A stretch of DNA of 64,000 nucleotides from Flavobacterium sp. Root420 (GTDB taxonomy: Bacteria; Bacteroidota; Bacteroidia; Flavobacteriales; Flavobacteriaceae): positions 124,001 through 188,000 of the forward strand of contig NZ_LMEF01000029.1 in the NCBI RefSeq assembly GCF_001427905.1. Reading direction: 5' to 3'. Shown here piece by piece: positions 36,406-45,548 of the stretch (within the stretch, counting starts at the first letter, position 1; every line of letters starts with the position of its first letter). The notes under the pieces were generated by a model. That model saw only the letters and a list, made by a program, of their open reading frames with translations. It was not told the DNA's origin and did not search any database. The position numbers and the translations under genes are program-made.

Positions 36406-37050
36406 ATGAAAAAAATAATATTACTTATAATTACACTATTATTTGCAACAACTGGACATGCTAAATTTATTAAAGCTGTTTTATTTATGGAAGACGGATC
36501 AACAAAAAAAGGTCTTGCTGAAATGGTTGAAAGCGATGATTCTAAGGTCTATTTCAAAACAGATGAAGAAGCTAAAAAAGAAAAAATTGAAAGTGTCAAC
36601 ATCAAAAAAATAGAATACGCAGATGGTGAAAGCAAAAAATATATTGCAGAACAATTATATGCCACAACAGCCAACATTTTAACAGGCAAGTTTTCAAGAT
36701 CTAAGAAAAAAAAGTGGTTCTACATCGTTTATGATAAAAACGTAAAAATAGGTGGCATTGCCTCGGAAGGTGGCAGCCGGCCAAATGCAGGTGGTACAAG
36801 TAATGTAGTTACTATTGCCAATACCGCTTATTTTTTTGGCAAAAAAAATAGCGAAGAATTAGTATTTGGTTATGCTACTACAGCATCAAACGGTTTGGCC
36901 ATAGGAACAGATTCATTAATTAGAAAAATGTCAAAAGAAGCTTTTGCAGATTGCCCAAAACTTATTAAAGCAGTTGAAAAAGAAGATTTTAAATCGGAAT
37001 CTGTTATGGGTCAATTAAAAACTATTTTTGAAAAAGTAAAATGTAAATGA
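36406..37050 (+). CDS. secreted protein of unknown function
   Basis: 214 residues. A signal peptide ends near ATTGHAK (residue 20). The mature part starts with a strand-rich stretch (KAVLFMEDGSTKKGLAEMV) resembling the lysine-rich secreted proteins common beside Bacteroidota outer-membrane genes, followed by a helical C-terminus with CPKL and a terminal Cys. No family is recognised. It is separated from the immunity candidate by 96 bases containing a CTAACGT...GCTAACGTTTT repeat, so it may be its own transcript. It could be a second unrelated accessory gene or part of the toxin locus. Confidence 0.6.
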   Translation: MKKIILLIITLLFATTGHAKFIKAVLFMEDGSTKKGLAEMVESDDSKVYFKTDEEAKKEKIESVNIKKIEYADGESKKYIAEQLYATTANILTGKFSRSKKKKWFYIVYDKNVKIGGIASEGGSRPNAGGTSNVVTIANTAYFFGKKNSEELVFGYATTASNGLAIGTDSLIRKMSKEAFADCPKLIKAVEKEDFKSESVMGQLKTIFEKVKCK

Positions 37051-37174
37051 AACATTTTAGTGGTGAAAATGTGTCAGTTTAATCTTTTTGGTATTCAACT
37101 AGATGTGTTGGTGGTTAATTATTTCATTTATTATTTTCACAAAATCAGAGGTTTACAATAAATTTATCGAACCA

Positions 37175-37310
37175 TAAAAAGCCTTAGAAATCTAGATTTC
37201 TCAGGCTTTACCTTAAAAGAGCAGGAACAAGACTCGAAGCTGTTAATAAAAAAAGATAATTAGAATAAGGCTGCCCTTCGCGGAGAAAGAGGGATTCGAA
37301 CTGTAAATCC
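37175..37310 (-). repeat. hairpin with two tRNA 3'-end-like relics
   Basis: AAAAAGCCTTAGAAATC pairs with GATTTCTCAGGCTTT (37176-37209). It is followed on the plus strand by GAGCAGGAACAAGACTCGAAGC (37219-37240), a diverged T-arm/acceptor. Further on, CGGAGAAAGAGGGATTCGAAC (37281-37301) is on the minus strand GTTCGAATCCCTCTTTCTCCG, like the 3' end of a tRNA-Ser. Neither has the rest of a tRNA. Confidence 0.5.
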
Positions 37311-37483
37311 AACACCTCCTTTATATACTGCAATTTTCAATATTTATGTCAGGTTCAAAATCTAGTGTGCCACGATTTTGCCATGGAATTTTTAAGTGTT
37401 TTTATAAATATTGAATGTTTAACTTGTTTAAAAAGAATGCTATAATTTACTTTGTAAATCAAATGTTAATAAAACTTTATAAT

Positions 37484-37515
37484 AAAAAAGCTGAAAATGG
37501 CAGCTTTAACTTTTT
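37484..37515 (+). terminator. hairpin with T-run
   Basis: AAAGCTG (37487-37493) pairs with CAGCTTT (37501-37507) around a seven-base loop, then AACTTTTT. It lies in decayed DNA with no gene directly upstream. Confidence 0.4.
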
Positions 37516-38504
37516 GTGGCAAAAAGGTAGCAACCCCAAACTTTTCTTTCCATAAAAAATGCCCCAAATAGTGTCTGACTTTTTGGGCATGTCAAAATGA
37601 ACAGGCTTTCTCTATTTATTCAATCGAAAAGTTAAAGAACATGAGTCGAAGCTCCTCTATTTGGCCAAGCTGTATTTGCATTTGCTAAAAATGATGCATC
37701 TAGGTGAATTGGAGGTCTTTTTGTGTTTCCTGTAAAATCTTGAATATTAACTAATGTATTTGCACCATTCTTGATGCTTAAATCTATAAGTGTAGTAATA
37801 GTAATGCCAAGATGATCTTATTTTATTGTTAGAATTAAAATTTAATGTTACCCACTTATCAGGCAATCCAAGATCAGAGAATATATTCCTAAAAAACTAG
37901 TTTTGAAAAGGTAGTCATTATTCAAAAAGAACCCACTATCAATCCAATTAAGCTGTATTAAATGTCACTATTGGAATCTTAATTTATAAATGAAGTAATG
38001 GAGTCAAAAATTTTGAGAGTTATCCTGAGCGTCATAACAATTTTGCTGGCAAGAAATGACGCAAACCTTTGCCCAACAACTAAAGCAGAATGTTTTCGCA
38101 CAAACATTTCAGGCGGTTACCCTCCCCATTACTGTCTGCGAGACATATAAATAACATTGCGGAATTTTTGATTGCTTTTCAAGAGCTTTACCATCATATC
38201 TTGTGTTTTTTAGTTTTTCTACTGGCATAATATTTTTATTTAAATGATTTTTTGAAAAGAAAAGTAAAAGAGTAGCCAGACATGGTAATTATGTAAGAAA
38301 GGCTAAAAGATGTATAAAATCAATAATGGCTATACATTCTAATTTTATTAACTAATTTATTATACGAATTAGTAAATTGTAAAAGTCTCAAAACATTGTA
38401 GTTTATCTCAGAAATGCCAAAATCAGTAGAATTAATCATTAATGGTCAAAATGAAAAGAAAATTTGAAAAAGAATGGTCTTATCATAACTCAAAACAACG
38501 CTCC

Positions 38505-38726
38505 GCAATTGTTGACAATTTTTAATGAAAAGCAGCTAAATTTAAAGTCAGCTACTGTATGATATGTCAGGTAAAGTAGTTTTGTCAAAGAAGAAACCGG
38601 AACAGGCCCTCATTATTCTTTTTCAACCAATGGATTGAGAATGGATATATATTGATTATCGAATTAGTTACTGTTGAGGGGTCAAAAGCCATTAAGAAAA
38701 TTTTTATTTCTAATTTAGGTAAATAA
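38505..38726 (+). pseudogene. relic of a T9SS C-terminal sorting domain
   Basis: Several frames joined by shifts read NNAPQLLTIFNEKQLNLKS, YDMSGKVVLSK, ETGTGPHYSFSTNGLRM and KKIFISNLGK before a stop at 38724. This is the order of a type A sorting domain (VYDMSGK, then STNGLxxGIYLV, then KKIIIS). No upstream cargo domain remains. It is the tail of a lost surface or secreted protein gene. Confidence 0.6.
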
Positions 38727-38865
38727 ATTATATGTATCATCTGAAAAGCTGGGATTAATACAAGTCAATATATCACTTAAATTTTATAGAGAACCAGTGT
38801 TATTTAAAAATAAAATACTTGATAAAGAACTACTTTAAAATATTTAATAATCAAAAATGACTAAA

Positions 38866-39909
38866 ATGAAAAGTAAAATTTTACTCCTTTTTTTTATCCC
38901 TTGTTTGTCCTTTGCCCAGATTGGGATAAATACTACCGATCCCAGAACAACTTTAGATGTCAATGGATCAGTTACGCACAGGGAAGTAAGCTTTACTGTG
39001 GCCTCTAATGCAGTCAACATTAATACAGATACTTCGCTGGCCAATATTACAGGTACGGCTACAGGTACTGTAACAGTAACTGCATTTGTTCCAACTATCA
39101 ATGGCCATATATTAATCATTTCCAATAATACAACAGGAGGTTTTGGTGCGACTTTTTCAGGAACAACAATTCCTAATGCCCAGGCAATAGGTTTTGTTTA
39201 TACCAATGGCGCATGGAAAACTACAATGGGATCGTCGACTGTATCAACATCCAATCTATACAACAGTGATGGTACTCTGACAGGCAATCGTACTGTTGCA
39301 CTGGGATCTAATAGTCTTACTTTTTCAGGTACAGGAAGAGTTGAATTTCTAAATTGGTTTGGATTTGCCAAAGACACATACAAGGGGATATCGACTTTAT
39401 ATCCTAATGCTTCTGTTTCAGGTGATTCGTATGGCATGGACCAGGTTTCAGGTGTTCAGAGTGGTACAACTGCAGCATTGCGTTTATTTACTGCAAATGC
39501 AGCTTCAGCTCATCTCGCTTTTGGTAAATATACTACTGCAACCGCTTTTACTGAATACGCCAGATTTCATACTAACGGTTTTTTTGGTATTTGGACTGGT
39601 AACGGAGTAAGTTCTACCTTGCATGTAAATGGGAGTATTGCCACTAGTATCACGGTTATTTCCGGAAATTTAACATTAGCTGTGAACCATAAAACAGCAA
39701 TCATTCCGCTTGGATCTGCATTTACCGTTACGTTGCCGGCTGCTAACACAGCAAGCGGGAGAGTTTATACCATTGTCAATAATACCGTTGGGGCAAAAAC
39801 CATAGGTAGTTATATTAATTTAGCCGGGGCTACTGTAACCACTATCGGTGCAGCAAGCAGTGTAGAAGTACAGAGTGATGGTACTACCAGCTGGCATCAG
39901 ATACAATAA
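38866..39909 (+). CDS. secreted tail-fibre-like repeat protein, tandem copy 1
   Basis: 347 residues from the ATG at 38866, chosen because the paralogue starts at the same MKSKILLLFFI; an in-frame ATG at 38857 adds three codons. A signal peptide (about 1-18, PCLSFAQ) precedes the INTTDPRTTLDVNGSV collar-like motif that is common at the start of large secreted Bacteroidota proteins with phage-tail-like beta structure. The rest is Thr/Asn/Ala-rich beta sequence with a small repeat around HLAFGKYTTATAFTEYARF. No T9SS tail is evident. It pairs with the next gene 46 bases away. Surface appendage or adhesin is the best guess. Confidence 0.7.
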   Translation: MKSKILLLFFIPCLSFAQIGINTTDPRTTLDVNGSVTHREVSFTVASNAVNINTDTSLANITGTATGTVTVTAFVPTINGHILIISNNTTGGFGATFSGTTIPNAQAIGFVYTNGAWKTTMGSSTVSTSNLYNSDGTLTGNRTVALGSNSLTFSGTGRVEFLNWFGFAKDTYKGISTLYPNASVSGDSYGMDQVSGVQSGTTAALRLFTANAASAHLAFGKYTTATAFTEYARFHTNGFFGIWTGNGVSSTLHVNGSIATSITVISGNLTLAVNHKTAIIPLGSAFTVTLPAANTASGRVYTIVNNTVGAKTIGSYINLAGATVTTIGAASSVEVQSDGTTSWHQIQ

Positions 39910-39955
39910 AAAAAACTTGCTTTAAAGTACTACATAATCTTAGAGGACAATTAAA

Positions 39956-40990
39956 ATGAAAAGTAAAATTCTGCTGCTGTTTTTTATCACATATTTCTCC
40001 TTTGCCCAAACGGGAATAAACACCACCGACCCCAGAACAACATTAGATGTCAACGGAGCGGTTACCCGCAGGGAGGTAAGTTTTACTGTGGCTTCTAATG
40101 CGGCCAATATTAATACACAAACTTCACTGGCCAATATTACGGGTACTGCTACAAATACGGTTGCGGTAACGGCTTATACGCCGACTATAAATGGGCATAT
40201 ATTAACCATTTCAAATAATACTACAGGCGGTTTTAATGCAACCTTTGCAGGCACTACTATTCTCAATGGGCAGGCCGTAATTTTTGTCTATACTAACGGA
40301 GCATGGAAGACGACATTAGGGTCAACTTTAACGACAACCAATATTTATAATAGTAATGGTACCCTGACTGGCAATCGCACAGTAACGATGGGAGCTAATA
40401 ATCTTACTTTTTCGGGTTCGGGAAGACCTGAATTCCAAGCTCCGGTTGGGATAGGATTCGCTAAAGATACACGCATGGGAATTGCAGCAGTGTATGATGC
40501 GTCCACAGGTGACGCTTTTGGTATGGAGAAAGTTTCAGCTGCCCAAACCGGTACGACCGATGCGCTGCGTGTGTTTACATCAAATATTGGATCGGCACAT
40601 CTCGCTTTTGGTAAATATACTACTGCTACCGCTTTTACTGAATATGGAAGGTTTACTAATGAGGGAAATTTTGGAATTGCTACTAATGCACCAACTTCTA
40701 CTTTGCAGGTCAATGGCAGTATTGCCAATAGCATGACAGTGATTTCCGCAGACCTGACATTAAATGACACCCATAAAACAGTAATCATTCCACTTGTGTC
40801 TCTATTTACCATTACGCTGCCCGTAGCAGCAGCAGTACCGAGTCGAATTTATAGCATTGTCAATAATGCTGTAGTTGCAAAAACCATAGGTAGTTATATT
40901 AAGTTAGACGGGAGTTCCGTTAACACAATCAATGCTTCAAGCTGTGTTGAAGTACAGAGTGATGGCACTAACTGGTATCAGATACGATAG
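39956..40990 (+). CDS. secreted tail-fibre-like repeat protein, tandem copy 2
   Basis: 344 residues. It is collinear with copy 1 over its full length and by eye well over half identical: same signal peptide type, INTTDPRTTLDVNGAVTRRE near the start, NGHILTISNNTTGGFNATF near 75, HLAFGKYTTATAFTEYGRF, and a shared closing SCVEVQSDGTNWYQIR against SSVEVQSDGTTSWHQIQ. The central third differs most, which suggests selection or recombination in the exposed part. It starts 46 bases after copy 1 and is followed by about 450 bases without an intact gene. Confidence 0.7.
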   Translation: MKSKILLLFFITYFSFAQTGINTTDPRTTLDVNGAVTRREVSFTVASNAANINTQTSLANITGTATNTVAVTAYTPTINGHILTISNNTTGGFNATFAGTTILNGQAVIFVYTNGAWKTTLGSTLTTTNIYNSNGTLTGNRTVTMGANNLTFSGSGRPEFQAPVGIGFAKDTRMGIAAVYDASTGDAFGMEKVSAAQTGTTDALRVFTSNIGSAHLAFGKYTTATAFTEYGRFTNEGNFGIATNAPTSTLQVNGSIANSMTVISADLTLNDTHKTVIIPLVSLFTITLPVAAAVPSRIYSIVNNAVVAKTIGSYIKLDGSSVNTINASSCVEVQSDGTNWYQIR

Positions 40991-41059
40991 ATAAATTATT
41001 TTAAGCATTTTATATACTTTATGTACAATTAAAATTTTGGTGATTATTCCAATTATTAG

Positions 41060-41284
41060 CTTGATTACCTATCTAAACTAAAGAAGTTAAGGGGGGCAAA
41101 AAGTGAAGCAGATAATGTAGCAGCTGCACCAACCAAGGCAAAGTTTGCTATCGACTTATCCAATCAAAATCAATTTGTGTATTCCAGAAATGTATCTCAA
41201 TTTGGTCAAAACGGACGCTTTGTTTTTGCGAGATTAAGGTTTGATTCTAGAGTTTCAATGTGCTTCTTCAATTTTGTATCTTAA
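41060..41284 (+). pseudogene. orphan coding fragment of unknown protein
   Basis: An open stretch of 74 codons without a start reads KSEADNVAAAPTKAKFAIDL, then SNQNQFVYSRNVSQFG and NGRFVFARLRF. The composition is protein-like, but I do not recognise the family. It has no start codon at its left limit and follows the tandem copy 2 gene by 70 bases. It may be the end of a lost gene. Confidence 0.3.
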
Positions 41285-41439
41285 TAGTACCTGAAATCCG
41301 ATTTTCATTAGTCAAGGCTTTAAATTTAATTTCTGGAAATGAAATTGACATTTTGGATTTTCTATGTACCTATTACATTTCAAAAATGATTTTTTTTTAT
41401 CCTCTTATAATTATTAAAATCTTTTTTGCAGTCGGGGTA

Positions 41440-42420
41440 TTAATCTATTTCAGATTTGGAGGCGATTAACCGGAAAAGAGGCTCATATTTTTTTATTTGG
41501 GGATCCAAATTTTGGCTTACCCCCACCGGTCCAATACTTCCCTGAAGGCAGTATATTTTTTGATTTTGGGTGAACATAAATTGAAGCATTCGTACTTTCA
41601 TTGGATTTGCAGTATAGTTAAGGTGTTGTTCGACTTCGATCATCATGCCGGGAATGCCATCAATTTTTACTTCATCTGTTCGGATCAGCCTAGACTGGGG
41701 AGGTATCATTTGTGCAATCGACTTTTCGTTTAGAACTATTTCATGCTGTTCGTCAGAGAGATCGTAAACTACAATTAGTATTTTTTCATTACCCTTTCCA
41801 GAATAACTGGTAAATTGCTGCACTGTCTCGCGCATTTGCGCTTCTTCTGCCAGCCAACTCTTCGGTATTGGCACTTTTAGAGTGGTTTGATCTGCCTTGG
41901 AATGGCCTTTTGTTGTAAAAGTTGTAATGTGACCATCGATAATTTCCTCCTGTGGATTATCATGATAAACAAATGACAGGATACTTTTTGATAGTATTGT
42001 ATCGGTAATAGAGCGGTGTCTGTTGCTGATTTTATTAAGAAAATCAAGTGCATATTTTTCTTTTTCAATTGGATTTTTCAATTGCTCATCGAGTAGAGAA
42101 TCTATACGTTGTTGTAGCATAGCAAATTCTGAGCCGGTGAGCTCATCTTGTAAAAAACGCTCAATATTTCGTTCTGCTCTTGCCATAGAAATTTCTGAAT
42201 TCTTCTCTGCCGCTAAAATTTTTGGTTTTAGTGCGGGAAATTGCCTGGCTATAGTTTCAAGAGCTGAGCTTTGTCCCTTGACAAAAGCGTATGTTTCAAT
42301 GGCTAGCCTAATTTTAGGCGAGTATGTTTGCGCCTGCGGATAGCATAAGACAGGAATTGAGCAAAATATAAATGCCAGTAAAGGAATTATCTTGTATTTT
42401 GTAATATTCTGAAAAAGCAT
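41440..42420 (-). CDS. secreted protein of unknown function
   Basis: 326 residues. A signal peptide or N-terminal anchor ends near residue 27 (FCSIPVLCYPQAQ). The first half is helical and charged (about 40-150, for example ARAERNIERFLQDELTG). The second half (about 180-315) has a strand pattern with VPIPKSWLAEE and a later LIRTDEVKIDGIPGMMIEV, reminiscent of PsbP-like/DUF1795-type alpha-beta sandwiches; this is tentative. It stands alone between decayed regions and faces the tandem pair. The gene is intact. Confidence 0.6.
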   Translation of the reverse strand: MLFQNITKYKIIPLLAFIFCSIPVLCYPQAQTYSPKIRLAIETYAFVKGQSSALETIARQFPALKPKILAAEKNSEISMARAERNIERFLQDELTGSEFAMLQQRIDSLLDEQLKNPIEKEKYALDFLNKISNRHRSITDTILSKSILSFVYHDNPQEEIIDGHITTFTTKGHSKADQTTLKVPIPKSWLAEEAQMRETVQQFTSYSGKGNEKILIVVYDLSDEQHEIVLNEKSIAQMIPPQSRLIRTDEVKIDGIPGMMIEVEQHLNYTANPMKVRMLQFMFTQNQKIYCLQGSIGPVGVSQNLDPQIKKYEPLFRLIASKSEID

Positions 42421-43039
42421 TCTTAACGTTTTTAGAAATTAGTAGATTTAGATGGTTTATTATCTTTTAATTATTAGGGAATTTCCATTTATTTGTTTTG
42501 TTATTACAAATTATTCCAGCTTACCATACTTAAATAATAATTTCAAATTTGCGAATCAAGATCACGATTTGTTTATATAATTTCAAATGAATATTGTATA
42601 ATTTTCAGGCACTCATTTAAATAGTCATATTCTAGGATTATAAGAAGTAATTGTATTTTATTAACTTCAATACTTTAATAATTAGTAGGATGCAAGAAGC
42701 AAATAGTAAAATTCTTCAATGAAGAAAAAGTTTTGGATTTATAATACCAAAAATGGCGGAAGTGAAATTTTTGTTCGCGCGTCAGACCTAATATAACACT
42801 TGATATTTTATGTAGCTATAAAGTTATGTTGTAAAAATTCGTTTTTTCCGCTGTTTCCAGGTCAAGTAAAATGTGGTGAGAGCCTACCTTAAAAAGATTT
42901 TCAAATCAAATTATATTTTAAAAAGAGATCAAAAGAATAAATAACGCAATCGGTTGTTTTATAATGTTTTATTGTTAAATTAGCAATAAAAATCTTACTC
43001 AAATATTAAGAGTATATTATTAATTAAACCATTTAAGTT
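42421..43039. other. intergenic, divergent upstream region with no gene
   Basis: AT-rich with no supported gene. A 25-codon frame at about 42719 looks too short and unlike a known protein. Just before the GH5 gene, TTATTG and CAATAA arms flank TTAAATTAG (about 42969-42990). I did not find a full TTTG / TAnnTTTG promoter for either flanking gene; a TAATTTG lies on the minus strand near 42520. Confidence 0.35.
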
Positions 43040-44968
43040 ATGAAAAGATTTCAAAAATTACTTTTTCTATTTTTAGTGTTTATTCCTCTAATACAATTAT
43101 TTGCATGGCCAGGAATGCCACTGCCTGCCCTGCATATTGAAGGCAAAAATTTAAAGGATCCTTGCGGAAAAAACATTTTACTACATGGCGTTGCCATTAC
43201 TCCTAGTCCCTGGTTTAATGGTTGCTCTTATAATCAATGTCGTTGGGATAATTATAATGTCCAGGGTTGTCTAAATTATAATAATGCAGTTATGGATGCG
43301 CTCACAGATACAAATAACGGATGGAAATTAAATTATATAAGACTTCATATTGACCCCTATTGGACCAATACCCCTGGTTGTTCAGCAGGAGAAAATAGTA
43401 TCGCATGCTTTGATTACAATAGATTGGTAACGTACGTAAATCAAGTTATAATCCCTTTAATTAATCATGCCAGAAGCAGGGGACTCTATGTTGTGCTTCG
43501 TCCTCCTGGCGTATGTCCTAACCGAATTGCTTTTGGGGACAATTACCATAATTATTTAAGAACTGTATGGAAATATCTATCGAACCATCCAAATTTAAAG
43601 AATGTAGATAATGTAATGTTTGAAATAGCCAATGAACCTGTAGAAATACTTGGGACAAATGGAAATTGGGGTGCAACGGGTGATGAGCATTTTGCCGCTT
43701 TACATAATTATTTTCAGGATTTAGTAAATATAATCAAGACTAATGGTGCAAATAACGTTTGTTGGATACCAGGAACGGGATATCAATCTCATTACCAGGG
43801 ATATCCAAACCATTTGATAACGGGAGGCAATATAGGTTATGCTGTTCATGTTTATCCGGGATATTGGGGAGCTAATGCAGAAAATTCCACTAGTTTTAAT
43901 AATGCCTGGAATGCTAACGTGCAACCGATTGCTAACCTGGCACCTATTATGGTAACAGAAACGGATTGGTCCCCTACTGGTGCCGAAACATGGGGTACTG
44001 GTACAACAAGCGGTTTTGGCCTTAATCTGAAAGGTAGAATCGATGCTACCGGAAATTGTAGTTGGAATTTACTTGCACCAGAAGGGTTGATAACTAAGGC
44101 AGATCCATATAATGTTACAACTGCTTTCAACAACAGTTGGGAGTCTTGTGCTGCGCCAACCAAGCAGTGGTTCTCTGAATATGCAAATAATAATATACCA
44201 TCGCAAAACTGTAGTACTACTTCACTAATAAACAATGGTGTTTATGAAATTGAATTTAAAACAAATTCAAATAAAGTAATAGATCTTAAGTATGGGACTA
44301 ATGCAAATGGTGCTGTAATTCACCCGTGGGATAGGGTAGGAGGAACGGCACAACAATGGATTGCTATTGATGCTGGAAACGGCTATTGGCGTTTTAAATC
44401 AAATGCAAGTGCTACAGGACGTGTAATAGATCTTGAGAGCGCAGATCCGACAAATGGAAAATCGATAAGACTTTGGGATAATTATAGTAATGATGCTCAA
44501 AAATGGTTAGTAACCGATGTGGGTAATGGTTATTATAGCATAAAATCAGCCGTAGATACATCAAAAAGTTGGGACATTTCTAATTGTAATATGGATGGCA
44601 CAGCAAATCTTCAACTTTGGGAATATTACGGGACTTCATGTCAATTATTTAAATTCAATAAAATAGGGAATACTTTAAAAAGTGTAGAGGCGGAAAATAT
44701 TTTAATAAATAATATTAAAATAGATACTGATGTCCAAGTATATCCTAATCCATCAAAGGGAGGAGAGTTTAATATTTATTTCACTTCACAATCAGACGAA
44801 AATTATTCTCTAACTATATACGCAGTTGGCGGCGAGCTATTATACGAAGCAAAAAATCTAAAATCTAATACTAATCAGGTTATTAGAACTAAACTTCCCA
44901 GAGGTTTATATTTGGCTATGATTTCTCAAAATTCAACTACAACAACCAAAAAGATATTAATTGAATAG
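43040..44968 (+). CDS. GH5-family glycanase with ricin-type domain and T9SS signal
   Basis: 642 residues. A signal peptide ends near FAWP. The GH5 catalytic domain (about 25-385) has the acid/base Glu in MFEIANEPVEI (about residue 199) and the nucleophile Glu in PIMVTETDWSP (about 308). A ricin B/CBM13-type domain follows (about 399-545) with the repeats AQQWIAI, AQKWLVT and CQLFKF. The C-terminal sorting domain (about 565-642) has VYPNPSKGGEFNIYF and the closing LPRGLYLAMIS. It should be exported by T9SS and cut beta-linked glucan or mannan outside the cell. It is isolated from the xylan locus, which lies 3.6 kb downstream. A terminator follows. Confidence 0.88.
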   Translation: MKRFQKLLFLFLVFIPLIQLFAWPGMPLPALHIEGKNLKDPCGKNILLHGVAITPSPWFNGCSYNQCRWDNYNVQGCLNYNNAVMDALTDTNNGWKLNYIRLHIDPYWTNTPGCSAGENSIACFDYNRLVTYVNQVIIPLINHARSRGLYVVLRPPGVCPNRIAFGDNYHNYLRTVWKYLSNHPNLKNVDNVMFEIANEPVEILGTNGNWGATGDEHFAALHNYFQDLVNIIKTNGANNVCWIPGTGYQSHYQGYPNHLITGGNIGYAVHVYPGYWGANAENSTSFNNAWNANVQPIANLAPIMVTETDWSPTGAETWGTGTTSGFGLNLKGRIDATGNCSWNLLAPEGLITKADPYNVTTAFNNSWESCAAPTKQWFSEYANNNIPSQNCSTTSLINNGVYEIEFKTNSNKVIDLKYGTNANGAVIHPWDRVGGTAQQWIAIDAGNGYWRFKSNASATGRVIDLESADPTNGKSIRLWDNYSNDAQKWLVTDVGNGYYSIKSAVDTSKSWDISNCNMDGTANLQLWEYYGTSCQLFKFNKIGNTLKSVEAENILINNIKIDTDVQVYPNPSKGGEFNIYFTSQSDENYSLTIYAVGGELLYEAKNLKSNTNQVIRTKLPRGLYLAMISQNSTTTTKKILIE

Positions 44969-45042
44969 CCTATTTTAAAATAATACATATAGATTTTGAG
45001 ATTAACTTTATAATTTTATTCATCATTATTTATGCATTGCAG

Positions 45043-45086
45043 AACCACTATTTTAAATTAAGATTAAAGTAGTGGTTTATTTTTTA
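45043..45086 (+). terminator. terminator of the GH5 gene
   Basis: AACCACTATTTTA (45043-45055) pairs with TAAAGTAGTGGTT (45065-45077) with one mismatch, loop about nine bases, then TTATTTTTT. Confidence 0.75.
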
Positions 45087-45134
45087 CTCCAAACTTAACG
45101 ACCAGCCTGTAACTTTGCGGTCAAACAGGTTAAG

Positions 45135-45330
45135 ATACCCTCGCTCTCCGAAGAGTTCTCATGAAAAACTGGCGAATGCCTCCTGACTCACCCGAAATGT
45201 CATAATTGCTTAAATAGGGTATAAACAAAAAAGCTCCAAACTTCTCTGAAGCTTGATCTTAGTAGCGGGAAGCATTCAAATATCTAACCAGATCATCTTG
45301 GATTATTACAATATTTTAGCATGTGCATCT
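45135..45330 (-). repeat. dispersed repeat copy 2: hairpin plus decayed tRNA 3' end
   Basis: This copy matches 15981-16215. It begins CCCTCGCTCTCCGAA (45138 onward) with CATGAAAAAC. It continues with the AAAAAAGCTCC...CTCTGAAGC hairpin (45227-45253) and TTAGTAGCGGGAAGCATTCAA, which on the minus strand is a decayed T-arm plus CCCGCTA acceptor. It ends with TAGCATGTGCA. It lies just upstream of the NTR-like gene. Confidence 0.55.
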
Positions 45331-45406
45331 TAATTTTTTCTCTGCTTTTTGTTTGCGTAGCTACTCATATAAGTGCTAAAAAAGCATCAATCAAATTTAA
45401 AGTGCT

Positions 45407-45440
45407 TTTGACAGTTTGTAGTGGAAAAATTATATATTTG
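45407..45440 (+). promoter_or_regulatory. candidate promoter for the NTR-like gene
   Basis: TTTG at 45407-45410 and TATATTTG at 45433-45440 with a 22-base spacer fit the -33/-7 consensus. The leader to the ATG at 45549 would be about 100 bases and contains two TCACACATAT copies. Confidence 0.5.
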
Positions 45441-45548
45441 AAAATGAATAATATGTTAAATTTATCACACATATCGGCCCAAATTTGGATGGCTTTGTGT
45501 GGTTTTGTCACACATATAAATAAGTTGGCAGTAAGCTTACCGAAAAAA

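Larger units (their letters stand above)
37051..38865. other. long intergenic region full of decayed sequence
   Basis: No intact gene. It contains hairpin/tRNA-like relics (37175-37310), a terminator-like hairpin (37484-37515), and a minus-strand open stretch around 37634-37800 (reading IDLSIKNGANTLVNIQDF) that I cannot assign. A 50-codon frame at 37998-38150 has no recognisable family. A T9SS sorting-domain relic lies at 38505-38726. The mixture indicates repeated insertion and decay. Confidence 0.5.

Noticed and set aside
37998..38150. 50-codon frame with a hydrophobic start and Cys residues
   Set aside because: It could be a small peptide, but it lies in decayed DNA and another frame reads as well (QTFAQQLKQNVFAQTF), so coding sense is not clear.
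41260..41469. 69-codon plus-strand frame at the 3' end of the minus-strand gene
   Set aside because: It overlaps the end of the gene at 41440-42420 and has low-complexity hydrophobic sequence without a recognisable start region.
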